NCBI RefSeq assembly: GCF_009026145.1
Contig: NZ_WBUE01000002.1
Coordinates: forward strand, 186,001 to 250,000
Length of the DNA stretch: 64,000 nucleotides
DNA from: Hyphomicrobium sp.
GTDB lineage: Bacteria; Pseudomonadota; Alphaproteobacteria; Rhizobiales; Hyphomicrobiaceae
Direction of reading: 5' to 3'
A model generated the notes under the pieces. That model did no database searches. It was not told the DNA's origin and saw only the letters and a program-made list of their open reading frames with translations. Shown here piece by piece: positions 10,406 through 19,993 of the stretch (the first letter of the stretch is position 1; each line of letters starts with the position of its first letter). The position numbers and the translations under genes were made by a program.

Positions 10406-11664
10406 CCGGTCTCGCGCAGGAAGAACGTTAGGATGAGCGCCAGTATGATGGCGCCGGCCCAGATGAGGTCGGCTTGATGAAACGTCGGAAGCGTGGGCAG
10501 CTCAGCGCCGGAAAATTGCTGGAGGGCAAGGCCGAAGACCGGGGCCAGAAGGGCACTGAAGCTAAAGACCAGGAAGTTGATCGCTCCTGTCGTGCTGCCC
10601 TTTACGCTATCAGGATTGGCCTCTTTGGCGATCGTGTAAGGGATTACGGCCGCGCCGGAGCCGATACCGAATATCAGGGCTCCGATATAAATCGACAGGT
10701 ACTGATGTAGGTAGACTACGCCTATCCCCGAGACGAGCATTAGCACGATCCCGCCAGCCAGGACAGGCTTACGGCGCCCCCACCAGTCGGCCACATAGCC
10801 CAGCAGGGGCGCGCCCATCACCCATCCGAGCGGGACCATGGATGATCGCGCGACGGCGTCCCCTGCCTCAATGCCGAGGCCTTGACGGAGAAAGGGCACT
10901 CCCCAGATCATGTCGCCGATGGTCGTCGGCATGAAGAGCAGACCCGCAATAATACCGCAGAGATAGGATTGTGGATTGCGTAGAATCACTTTGTAAGGCG
11001 AGAACATGGACCAAAAGGAACCCCGCACCGGCACGTGACTTCCCGGCGTCACGATCAGAAGCAACATAGCGATGATGCCGATCAGAATTCCGGCATAGGG
11101 CCAAAACGACTGCCAAGCGATCGGCCCCTGAACCAGCGCACCGACAATAAACTGTCCCGCGAAACCGCCCAGCAGCCCGGCGGCCTGCGTAAATCCGATT
11201 ACGGTCGCCAGCCGGCGAGCGGAGAACCCGTGCACAGCGAGATAGACCGCGCCGGTGAAGGCGAAGGCCGAACCTGCGCCCTGTAGCAGCCGTCCCGTTC
11301 CAGCAAGTTCGACTCCACCTAGGACGAATAACCCGCTGCCAATGGCCACAGTGAAGACGCCGAGCGGAAGAGGAAGCTTCGCGCCAAAACGATCGAGCGA
11401 CGCGCCAGCTACGATGGAGAAGCCAGCAAGGGTGTAGTAGTAGAGTCCAACGAGCGTGCTAACACCGAGTGCCGTGAGCCCGAATGCAGTAGACAACTCC
11501 GGGATCATGACGCCTGGCGCCGAGCGCAGCACGTATGTCAAGAAAAAGAAGACTAGACAGAAAAGCCAGGCGAGAACAAAACCCGGATGGGAATCCAGCT
11601 TCGTCGCTGATGACGCTTGTGCTCGCGCTTCGGGCATACAGCCTGCCCTATATTCGGAGTGCAC
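10384..11664 (-). CDS. MFS transporter
   Basis: 426 aa, ~12 TM, MFS loop GYVADWWGRRKP. Confidence 0.88.
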   Translation of the reverse strand: MHSEYRAGCMPEARAQASSATKLDSHPGFVLAWLFCLVFFFLTYVLRSAPGVMIPELSTAFGLTALGVSTLVGLYYYTLAGFSIVAGASLDRFGAKLPLPLGVFTVAIGSGLFVLGGVELAGTGRLLQGAGSAFAFTGAVYLAVHGFSARRLATVIGFTQAAGLLGGFAGQFIVGALVQGPIAWQSFWPYAGILIGIIAMLLLIVTPGSHVPVRGSFWSMFSPYKVILRNPQSYLCGIIAGLLFMPTTIGDMIWGVPFLRQGLGIEAGDAVARSSMVPLGWVMGAPLLGYVADWWGRRKPVLAGGIVLMLVSGIGVVYLHQYLSIYIGALIFGIGSGAAVIPYTIAKEANPDSVKGSTTGAINFLVFSFSALLAPVFGLALQQFSGAELPTLPTFHQADLIWAGAIILALILTFFLRETGAAAKPA

Positions 11665-11867
11665 TTACCGGTGGGTGCCTCCCGAGGATGTCGGCATCTC
11701 GCATTGTGAGTGAACTTTCGAAGGTTGCGGTGATGCGGTGCCAGGAGCCCTGAGCTGTTGCGCTCCGCCTTGACCTACACACCGCAGGCAGCGAAGTCCC
11801 TGCATGGCCATCGTTGTGGGCAGCTTCTTTCAGCCAGCGAGCCCCCTCTCCGCTTCCGGCTTAAGAT

Positions 11868-12251
11868 CTATTCGGCCACGTGCACAATGCGCCGCGTCCG
11901 CGGATCAACGATCACGTGCCGATCATTCACGATGGAGTACTGATGCCTGCGGGCCCCCGGCACCTGCCTCACGAGGTCGTCGGGAAGTGGGTGAAAGCGG
12001 GCCGAGTGGGGAAGAATCGCCCCAACCTGCACTTTGAAATCCCGATGATGCGTGGAGGCGAAGCCATGACTGTGGCCGTGCTCGCGGAGCATGTGCCCGT
12101 GCGCCGGCGTGTAGGTATTCGTGCTTCCATGGCTACCGGTTTCATGATCGTCATGCTGAGCAACGGCCGGAGTGATGCCGACATTTGCACCAACGAGCAG
12201 GGCCACGACTGCGGTCACGCCCAACACCGGTATCTTCATAGAACGTCTCAT
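11868..12251 (-). CDS. DUF1236-like secreted protein, His-rich N-terminus
   Basis: Signal peptide; VPGARRHQYSIVNDRHVIVDPRTRRIVHVAE C-terminal motif; start may be internal (12236). Confidence 0.65.
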   Translation of the reverse strand: MRRSMKIPVLGVTAVVALLVGANVGITPAVAQHDDHETGSHGSTNTYTPAHGHMLREHGHSHGFASTHHRDFKVQVGAILPHSARFHPLPDDLVRQVPGARRHQYSIVNDRHVIVDPRTRRIVHVAE

Positions 12252-12340
12252 GTGGTTCTCTTCTAGCCTGAGGTCTTCTTGTTCCCTCGATGTAGTAGCG
12301 TCGGGACACGTCGAATTTCAGACCCATACCAATCTGATTG

Positions 12341-12717
12341 GTAACGCGTTGTAACGGCTCAGTCGGCAATTCAAGGATTTGGCACAGGTCAGCGGCGTGG
12401 GCGCCCCCGAGCTCGCTGGCGGACGCGCCGGCGCGTGTACGACCTCCCGCGCTGGCGATATCTGTGCATGGAGAAAACGCCATGAAGGCACTTCTTGCCT
12501 GTATGCGTTAGGCCGGCTGCTTGCCTGGGGGCGAGACGCACGCGGTAGGCCGCATTCTGACGGCTGCTGGTCACCGAGCCGGAGAGGACAACTGCCGCTA
12601 AGCCGAGACAGAGCGAGCGAAGTCCGACAATTTTTCTCATTGCGCACCTCTTGGGTGCCTGGGGTGCGCGCCGCAATGCGGCTCTTACTGACGCCAAGTG
12701 CGCTTACAGACTGTTAC
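12341..12717. pseudogene. Degraded copy of the 24058-24876 two-gene convergent locus
   Basis: Shares flanking GTAAC-N5-GTAAC elements, truncated ATGAAGGCACTTCTTGCC start and NAAYRVRLAPRQAA remnant of the facing gene. Confidence 0.7.
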
Positions 12718-12980
12718 CAAATTTTGGTCCGCCAACTGCTCGACTTCGCGGGACACCGTCTCGATGTAAACACGGTGAACAACGAGAGCACAGGCGAGGT
12801 GCCGACGAAGACGATCGATTTGCGATCTCATCTCTCTTGGTTCCTGCAAGAGCGGCTCTGATCTGAGCGGCGGGCCCGGAAACCAAGCCGGCGTTGTGCG
12901 TTGCACGATCACCGCGAGGAGAACGCAACTGGGGGTCACCCGTTGGCTTCACTCAACCCGCTCTCCCAAGGAGAAAAGCC

Positions 12981-13313
12981 ATGTTACGCTATTTGACACA
13001 GTTCGCCTGTGGCGCTGCCGCGTTGGTCTTCATGGTCGTCGGCGCGCAAGCCATCCCTGCGCCGAAGCCTGCCGGCATTGCTGAAGCCTCAGCTGTGGAT
13101 ACGGTGCATTACCGTCGCCATCGACACCACCGGCGCTATTACCGGCACTACTACGGGTATTACCCGGGCTACTATTATTTGCATCCGTACTTTGGACATC
13201 ACCATCACCGGCACTTTGCCTTCCATGGTCACCACGGGTTCCATGGATTCCACGGTTTCCATGGGGGCCATGGAGGTCACGGCGGCCATGGCGGTCATGG
13301 CGGTCATCACTGA
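12981..13313 (+). CDS. Exported His/Gly/Tyr-rich protein
   Basis: ATG with GGAGAAAAGCC upstream; signal peptide; tail HHHRHFAFHGHHGFHGFHGFHGGHGGHGGHGGHGGHH. Confidence 0.75.
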   Translation: MLRYLTQFACGAAALVFMVVGAQAIPAPKPAGIAEASAVDTVHYRRHRHHRRYYRHYYGYYPGYYYLHPYFGHHHHRHFAFHGHHGFHGFHGFHGGHGGHGGHGGHGGHH

Positions 13314-13639
13314 CTGCCGCACCGGTCGATGCTAGCGAACCGCTCTTCGGCCGCGGGCCGCCATGAGCGAAAGAGTGGAAATTCTGGCGCAGCCTGGTCG
13401 AGAAATGGGTCAAGCTCAGATGGTGGCGCAATGGCGATCAGGTTATTAGCCTCGTGCTGGACCCCGTCAGCGCGACGAAAGGGGACGCAATTGTCTGGGC
13501 CCTGGTTTGTCCGCCGCGCGGCGCCCGGAGTCGGCCGCCCACGTCATGGTGGCGGCCACGCGGGCGGTGGCTACGGCGGCGGTCATCGCCGTTAGCAAGC
13601 ACATCCGCCGCTCGGCACGTTCCCAAGCAGGGGATCAGC

Positions 13640-13842
13640 GTGTCGAGCGTCAGCCCGGAGACCGCCTTCTTGAGCTGGTTATTCTCCTGCTCAAGCTCCT
13701 TGAGCCGCTTGGCCTGGTTGGGCTTCAAGCCTCCATACTTTCGCCGCCACCGGTCGTAAGTCTGCTCGCTGATCCCGATCACACACAGGGTCCCCACCGC
13801 CTGGCCCTGAGACATACGAACCTCCGCTTCGAGCTCCTCCAT
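13640..13842 (-). pseudogene. IS3-family transposase OrfA fragment
   Basis: GISEQTYDRWRRKYGGLKPNQAKRLKELEQENNQLKKAVSGLTLD. Confidence 0.75.
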
Positions 13843-13927
13843 CGAGGACAGATTGGTATCGACTCAGGATGGCAGGCCAACCTGATTTCATGGCTCTTGG
13901 CTGTTCGGTGCTGTCGCGTTGCGCCGC

Positions 13928-16894
13928 CTAAATGATGTATCGGTCCCAGCCTGCATAAGCGTCCTTGACGCGTCCGCGGGGGATCGCCAACGCGATTAGC
14001 AGTGCACCGCCGATGACGCCGCTCCAGGTGGCGAGTGCCGAGCCGCTGCCTTCAAGCAGCCACGGTGCACCAATCAGCCAGGCGCCGAACAGAATATTGA
14101 TGAAGCGCACCGCGCGCGCGACCTCGGCGAAGGCCATGATCGAGAACACCACCACCAGAGAGCCCACCAGATGGTCGCTATCGGCCATGGCGCCCGAGTT
14201 GCCGAAGGTGAGCCGCGTCAGCATGAGCCAGACGCCAATCGCGCTACTCACCGCCAGCGTGACAGGGAAGCTCATGCCGCGGTCGGCCTCCCGCAGCATC
14301 TCGCCTACGGTTCCCAACAGACCTCTGGAGGAGTCGTCACTGCCGCCCTCCATCGCGTCCCCCATCAAGAAGGTGCGCCAGAACGGCTTACCTTGGCGGC
14401 GCGCCCAGACCAGGAATTGGCCCATTGCTACGAATTCGTCGAGCTGGTACGGGATCATGATTGTCATCGCCAGGGCCGCAATCAGGCAGAGCGTGCACCA
14501 GGTGCCGATAACGATCGGCTGGATGATGATGAAATAGATGCTCACCACGCCGAGCGGTACGATGAGGAAGGTGAGTGCCAGCACCATCCACGGCATGGTG
14601 CGCCAGCGGTCTTTGCCGCCCATCCAAGTCATCACCAGCTCGAGCATGTAAACGATGGCGCCCAGGGCCCCATCCGCAATCGGCCAAGCCTTGGAGACGT
14701 CTGAAGTGATGATCGCTTCGGTGCCATTCATGACACCTTTCATCTCGCCGCTGCCGGCGAAGAACGGCTCCCAGACGAAACCGACATGGCCTAGTTGATA
14801 GGCGCCGAGATAGCGGGCGATTAAAAATCCGAGAAAAGCGAGTACCGCGATCGGCGTGCGCTGTAGCCAGCTCGACGGGGTATACCCCCAACCCGGTGGG
14901 ATGTCGGGCTTGCCCATCATGCCTTCCATGCTCATGCCAGGCATCATTGGCACCAGCATCGAGAAGGCGATGACGAGCCCGCCGACCAGGGTGTCATTGG
15001 CATAGGCGGCGGGCAACGGCGTCCAGAATATTAGCGGCGCGAACAGCAGCCAGCCGCCGACGAAAGCGTTGGCCCATTGCGCCCAGGGAAAGCGGCGCGA
15101 CGAATCGAGGGACAATCTACTGAAAACGATCACCAGAACGCCACTGATGACATCGCTCCAGGTCATTGCCAGATTGCGCAGCTCGAACGACGGCAGCCCT
15201 CGCTCGGCCATGACGCGCAACTGGTCGGCATTGGGGACGAAATCGCTCAGATAGCCCAATGTCAGCGGGCTAGTTAGCAGCCAGAATCCGAGCATCAGGT
15301 TGAGGTAATGCGGCCACAGCATTTTGCGGTGGTCTTCGACCATCATGTCGGCATGGCCAGCCGCATGATCCATTGCGGCGCCGCGCGGCACGAGCGTCAT
15401 GCCGCATTTGGGGCAAGTGCCCGGCTCCTTGCTCACGACCTCGGGGTGCATCGGGCAGGTGTACTCGACCGCCTCCCCGGCATGCTTCATATCGCCGTGT
15501 CCGGCATGGTCTTCCTGCATGACCTTCCCCGGGACCTGGCGCAGTTCGAGCGGCATGCCGCATTTGGGACACCGGCCCGGTTCGCCGCTCGTGACCTCGG
15601 GGTGCAGCGGGCAGGTGCACTCGAGCGCCTCGGCCGGCAGCGTGGCAGGTTCCAGGGCCGTGCCGCAGCGCGGACAGTTGCCCGGCGAAGACTGAGCGAC
15701 TGTGGGGTGCATCGGGCAGGCATATACGCGGCGGCCTGATACGGTGAGCCGGGCGTCACCGTGCGCGTGCATGTGGCCGGAGGCGGGCGCGGGCTTGGTC
15801 GCCGGCACGGCGCGCTCCGCCCTTTTCTGCAAGGCTGATGGTGGCTCGAGGCCGTGCTCGCGGTACCAGCCGAGGGGATCGGCCTTCAATGCCGCAACCA
15901 TCTTCGGCATCGTCTCGCGCAGCGAGTGGCGCGGCTGCCAGCCGAGCAAGCTGCGGGCGCGCGTGATATCGAGCGCGTAGTGGTCATTGGCGCGGTCGAT
16001 CATCCAGGGCTTGATAAACGGATGCTGGCCGGGGATGTGGTCCTGAACCCAGGCCCCGATCTTCGCCATCAGCCAGGGGACATTCTGCGTCTCCCATGAC
16101 TCCTCGCCAATCAGCCGCCGGAACGTATGCTGCAGCTCGTCATAGCTGAGCGTCTCCGGCTCGCCGATCAGGATCGCCACCTCGGGCGGTAGCTTCGCTC
16201 GACGCTTGATGGTGCGCTCGATCGCGTCCACCACGTCGTCGAGATGAACGAAAGCCTGGCCGTGCGCGCTCGAGCCGGAGTAGAGGTGGCCAGCGAGCTG
16301 CCGCTCGTAGATGCGCTGGATCTGGTGGGCGAGCGGCGGGGAGTCGCAGACGTCGTTGTAGACCCCGGCAAGGCGCAGGGTCACGGCGGGAATGTCGCCA
16401 CGATGCTGCCGAATCAGCGCCTCGGTGCGCACCTTTGACTCGGGATAGGCCCAGGTCGGCCCGAGCGGCCAATCCTCAGTTATGAACTGCCCCGGCTCGC
16501 CCGGCCGGTGCACCAGCATGGTGCTCGAGAAAATGAACTGCTCGACCTTGAAGTGCTCGCGGAGCCCGAGCAACAGGCGTCGCGTGCCGTTGACGGTGAT
16601 CTCGTCGTATTTGCGGCTCGGTTGGCCGAGGAAATCGTAATACGCAGCCAGATGCACCACGCTGATGATGTGCGTCCCATGGTGCTCGCGCAAGACGAGC
16701 AGCCCTTCGCGGACGCTGTCATCGGAAGTAATGTCGACGGGTATGCGCACGCAGCCCGGTGGTGGCGGCGTAGGCGACTTGAGGTCGAAACCCACGACAT
16801 CGCTGAACTGACCGGTCAACCGCCGCGCCACTGCGCTGCCGATTCGGCCGTTGCTGCCGGTGACGAGGACGATACCCTTTGTCATCGCTGGCAT
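13928..16894 (-). CDS. Fusion: NAD-dependent epimerase/SDR + three heavy-metal-binding domains + SPW/VKOR-like membrane region
   Basis: 988 aa; TGSNGRIG Rossmann motif and YPESK; three CPxHP...CPxCGxxL repeats; SPW-type helices; TWCTLCL. Confidence 0.85.
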   Translation of the reverse strand: MPAMTKGIVLVTGSNGRIGSAVARRLTGQFSDVVGFDLKSPTPPPPGCVRIPVDITSDDSVREGLLVLREHHGTHIISVVHLAAYYDFLGQPSRKYDEITVNGTRRLLLGLREHFKVEQFIFSSTMLVHRPGEPGQFITEDWPLGPTWAYPESKVRTEALIRQHRGDIPAVTLRLAGVYNDVCDSPPLAHQIQRIYERQLAGHLYSGSSAHGQAFVHLDDVVDAIERTIKRRAKLPPEVAILIGEPETLSYDELQHTFRRLIGEESWETQNVPWLMAKIGAWVQDHIPGQHPFIKPWMIDRANDHYALDITRARSLLGWQPRHSLRETMPKMVAALKADPLGWYREHGLEPPSALQKRAERAVPATKPAPASGHMHAHGDARLTVSGRRVYACPMHPTVAQSSPGNCPRCGTALEPATLPAEALECTCPLHPEVTSGEPGRCPKCGMPLELRQVPGKVMQEDHAGHGDMKHAGEAVEYTCPMHPEVVSKEPGTCPKCGMTLVPRGAAMDHAAGHADMMVEDHRKMLWPHYLNLMLGFWLLTSPLTLGYLSDFVPNADQLRVMAERGLPSFELRNLAMTWSDVISGVLVIVFSRLSLDSSRRFPWAQWANAFVGGWLLFAPLIFWTPLPAAYANDTLVGGLVIAFSMLVPMMPGMSMEGMMGKPDIPPGWGYTPSSWLQRTPIAVLAFLGFLIARYLGAYQLGHVGFVWEPFFAGSGEMKGVMNGTEAIITSDVSKAWPIADGALGAIVYMLELVMTWMGGKDRWRTMPWMVLALTFLIVPLGVVSIYFIIIQPIVIGTWCTLCLIAALAMTIMIPYQLDEFVAMGQFLVWARRQGKPFWRTFLMGDAMEGGSDDSSRGLLGTVGEMLREADRGMSFPVTLAVSSAIGVWLMLTRLTFGNSGAMADSDHLVGSLVVVFSIMAFAEVARAVRFINILFGAWLIGAPWLLEGSGSALATWSGVIGGALLIALAIPRGRVKDAYAGWDRYII

Positions 16895-16949
16895 GGCTGC
16901 AACTCCGCCTGATGTTGCATTGGGGGCCGACTATCGCCGCGTCTTCCTG
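15349..16949. repeat. Copy 1 of an apparently identical 1601-bp direct duplication
   Basis: Aligns at constant offset 2258 with 17607-19207; embedded shadow ORFs are identical. Confidence 0.93.
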
Positions 16950-17037
16950 GTCGAGCAAGATGTCAAAGAAGTTGCGCGCGGCGGGCTCCGAGAGGGGATT
17001 GTCACCGACACGAAAAGGGTCATTGTTTCGTCTCTGG

Positions 17038-19152
17038 CTAGGGGGAAACGCGCTGATCGAGCGCGTCGTAATCCACAGCTTGCATGTTAGAAGATGCCTT
17101 CATAAACGCGACGATGTCCCAAATCTCCTGATCGGTCAGAGACGACCCCCAGGCCGGCATGCCGGTGAACCTGATGCCGTTCTTCGTCACCCAGAACAGC
17201 TCGGCGGCAGTCATATCGCTCACCAACTCGGCAAGCGGAGGCGCTTCCGGATTGAGCCCTTTCGACATCATCGTTACCTGCCAGCTGGGCGGGGTATGGC
17301 ACATGGCGCATTGATCTCGGAAGAGGCGAAAGCCGTTCTCCACCCGTCGCGCCTCGCCAAGGCGCGGCACCTGGATGTCCTTAGCGTGGCGGCGCACAGA
17401 GGCTTCGCGTGTGGTGATCAGTACCCATCGCAGTGGCGCCGCGTCGCTCACCGTCGCGGCGACGTTGAAGACGCCTGAGTAAATCACTGCAAGCGCCACA
17501 AGCACGCCGAGGAGGGGCCCGAGAACAGTGTAGATGAGCAGTGCAGCAAGTATCGGTTTCCAGGTCCCCGGCCCAAAGATTGCACGCCCGGCATGCGTGA
17601 TGTGCCCGGCATGGCCAGCCGCATGATCCATTGCGGCGCCGCGCGGCACGAGCGTCATGCCGCATTTGGGGCAAGTGCCCGGCTCCTTGCTCACGACCTC
17701 GGGGTGCATCGGGCAGGTGTACTCGACCGCCTCCCCGGCATGCTTCATATCGCCGTGTCCGGCATGGTCTTCCTGCATGACCTTCCCCGGGACCTGGCGC
17801 AGTTCGAGCGGCATGCCGCATTTGGGACACCGGCCCGGTTCGCCGCTCGTGACCTCGGGGTGCAGCGGGCAGGTGCACTCGAGCGCCTCGGCCGGCAGCG
17901 TGGCAGGTTCCAGGGCCGTGCCGCAGCGCGGACAGTTGCCCGGCGAAGACTGAGCGACTGTGGGGTGCATCGGGCAGGCATATACGCGGCGGCCTGATAC
18001 GGTGAGCCGGGCGTCACCGTGCGCGTGCATGTGGCCGGAGGCGGGCGCGGGCTTGGTCGCCGGCACGGCGCGCTCCGCCCTTTTCTGCAAGGCTGATGGT
18101 GGCTCGAGGCCGTGCTCGCGGTACCAGCCGAGGGGATCGGCCTTCAATGCCGCAACCATCTTCGGCATCGTCTCGCGCAGCGAGTGGCGCGGCTGCCAGC
18201 CGAGCAAGCTGCGGGCGCGCGTGATATCGAGCGCGTAGTGGTCATTGGCGCGGTCGATCATCCAGGGCTTGATAAACGGATGCTGGCCGGGGATGTGGTC
18301 CTGAACCCAGGCCCCGATCTTCGCCATCAGCCAGGGGACATTCTGCGTCTCCCATGACTCCTCGCCAATCAGCCGCCGGAACGTATGCTGCAGCTCGTCA
18401 TAGCTGAGCGTCTCCGGCTCGCCGATCAGGATCGCCACCTCGGGCGGTAGCTTCGCTCGACGCTTGATGGTGCGCTCGATCGCGTCCACCACGTCGTCGA
18501 GATGAACGAAAGCCTGGCCGTGCGCGCTCGAGCCGGAGTAGAGGTGGCCAGCGAGCTGCCGCTCGTAGATGCGCTGGATCTGGTGGGCGAGCGGCGGGGA
18601 GTCGCAGACGTCGTTGTAGACCCCGGCAAGGCGCAGGGTCACGGCGGGAATGTCGCCACGATGCTGCCGAATCAGCGCCTCGGTGCGCACCTTTGACTCG
18701 GGATAGGCCCAGGTCGGCCCGAGCGGCCAATCCTCAGTTATGAACTGCCCCGGCTCGCCCGGCCGGTGCACCAGCATGGTGCTCGAGAAAATGAACTGCT
18801 CGACCTTGAAGTGCTCGCGGAGCCCGAGCAACAGGCGTCGCGTGCCGTTGACGGTGATCTCGTCGTATTTGCGGCTCGGTTGGCCGAGGAAATCGTAATA
18901 CGCAGCCAGATGCACCACGCTGATGATGTGCGTCCCATGGTGCTCGCGCAAGACGAGCAGCCCTTCGCGGACGCTGTCATCGGAAGTAATGTCGACGGGT
19001 ATGCGCACGCAGCCCGGTGGTGGCGGCGTAGGCGACTTGAGGTCGAAACCCACGACATCGCTGAACTGACCGGTCAACCGCCGCGCCACTGCGCTGCCGA
19101 TTCGGCCGTTGCTGCCGGTGACGAGGACGATACCCTTTGTCATCGCTGGCAT
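17038..19152 (-). CDS. Fusion: NAD-dependent epimerase/SDR + three heavy-metal-binding domains + TM + c-type cytochrome
   Basis: 704 aa; N-terminal ~515 aa identical to the 13928-16894 product; C-terminal CAMCH haem motif and GMPAWG. Confidence 0.87.
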   Translation of the reverse strand: MPAMTKGIVLVTGSNGRIGSAVARRLTGQFSDVVGFDLKSPTPPPPGCVRIPVDITSDDSVREGLLVLREHHGTHIISVVHLAAYYDFLGQPSRKYDEITVNGTRRLLLGLREHFKVEQFIFSSTMLVHRPGEPGQFITEDWPLGPTWAYPESKVRTEALIRQHRGDIPAVTLRLAGVYNDVCDSPPLAHQIQRIYERQLAGHLYSGSSAHGQAFVHLDDVVDAIERTIKRRAKLPPEVAILIGEPETLSYDELQHTFRRLIGEESWETQNVPWLMAKIGAWVQDHIPGQHPFIKPWMIDRANDHYALDITRARSLLGWQPRHSLRETMPKMVAALKADPLGWYREHGLEPPSALQKRAERAVPATKPAPASGHMHAHGDARLTVSGRRVYACPMHPTVAQSSPGNCPRCGTALEPATLPAEALECTCPLHPEVTSGEPGRCPKCGMPLELRQVPGKVMQEDHAGHGDMKHAGEAVEYTCPMHPEVVSKEPGTCPKCGMTLVPRGAAMDHAAGHAGHITHAGRAIFGPGTWKPILAALLIYTVLGPLLGVLVALAVIYSGVFNVAATVSDAAPLRWVLITTREASVRRHAKDIQVPRLGEARRVENGFRLFRDQCAMCHTPPSWQVTMMSKGLNPEAPPLAELVSDMTAAELFWVTKNGIRFTGMPAWGSSLTDQEIWDIVAFMKASSNMQAVDYDALDQRVSP

Positions 19153-19207
19153 GGCTGCAACTCCGCCTGATGTTGCATTGGGGGCCGACTATCGCCGCGT
19201 CTTCCTG
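17607..19207. repeat. Copy 2 of the 1601-bp direct duplication
   Basis: See 15349-16949. Confidence 0.93.
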
Positions 19208-19249
19208 CCCATTATTGCCTGAACCCAAAAGCCCGCCCCCAGGATCAGT

Positions 19250-19993
19250 TCAGGCTGGGGCAAGCTCCTCCGCCACGTACCAATTATGCACTTCGGGCAT
19301 GTCGTCGAACTTAACGCCCAGTGCGGGAGTGGCGATCTCGACGATCGTTCCGGTCTTGCCAATCGTCATCTTGTCATGCTGCAGGCCGGGTTTCACCCTG
19401 ACCCGATCCCCAACTGAGTACGAGTCTCCCTCAAGTTCCTCTGCCACATACCACTTGTGTATCTCAGGCATCCCCTCAAACTTCACGGCGAGAGCGGGAC
19501 TGCCGATCTCGATGACGGTTCCGGTCCTTCCGCGGGTCATGGCATTGTGTTCTATGGTAGGCTTGACCCGCACGCGCTCACCGAGCGCGTAGCCGCCCGC
19601 GTCAGCCACGGACATCTCGGCCAGCACGATCCTCCCGCGGTGGGGCTCGATTCCGCTCGGATCGAAGTTCTGACTGACGCCATCGGCCGCCGTTATGTGC
19701 GGCACTTGTTGGTCGTGGTCGAAACTCGCGCCGGTCCGCATTCGGATGGCTTCGCGGACGAAGATCGTAATCGCCTTTCTGTAATCGGACGGGGCATTGG
19801 TTTCCTGCAACCAAACCATCTGCAGTTTACCGCTGTGGCGCCACAGTGAGAACTCCCGGCCGGCGACCGGCGACTGACCAGGGCCCGCCATACGCGCCAG
19901 CTGCTCCTCATCGGAGCCAGCTATTGCCTGACCGGAGACGCCCATCATCACCGCGATGAGAGTGCCGGCCAGAACACCGGATTTGATCTTCAT
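19250..19993 (-). CDS. Exported protein with two tandem KOW/SH3-like repeats
   Basis: Start MKIKSGVLAG with signal peptide; YALGERVRVKP...GMPEIHKWYVAEELEG / YSVGDRVRVKP...DMPEVHNWYVAEELAP. Confidence 0.75.
   Translation of the reverse strand: MKIKSGVLAGTLIAVMMGVSGQAIAGSDEEQLARMAGPGQSPVAGREFSLWRHSGKLQMVWLQETNAPSDYRKAITIFVREAIRMRTGASFDHDQQVPHITAADGVSQNFDPSGIEPHRGRIVLAEMSVADAGGYALGERVRVKPTIEHNAMTRGRTGTVIEIGSPALAVKFEGMPEIHKWYVAEELEGDSYSVGDRVRVKPGLQHDKMTIGKTGTIVEIATPALGVKFDDMPEVHNWYVAEELAPA

Noticed and set aside
13200-13310. Short tandem repeats possibly resembling CRISPR or iterons
   Set aside because: They encode the Gly/His tail of an ORF with signal peptide and RBS; no spacer structure.
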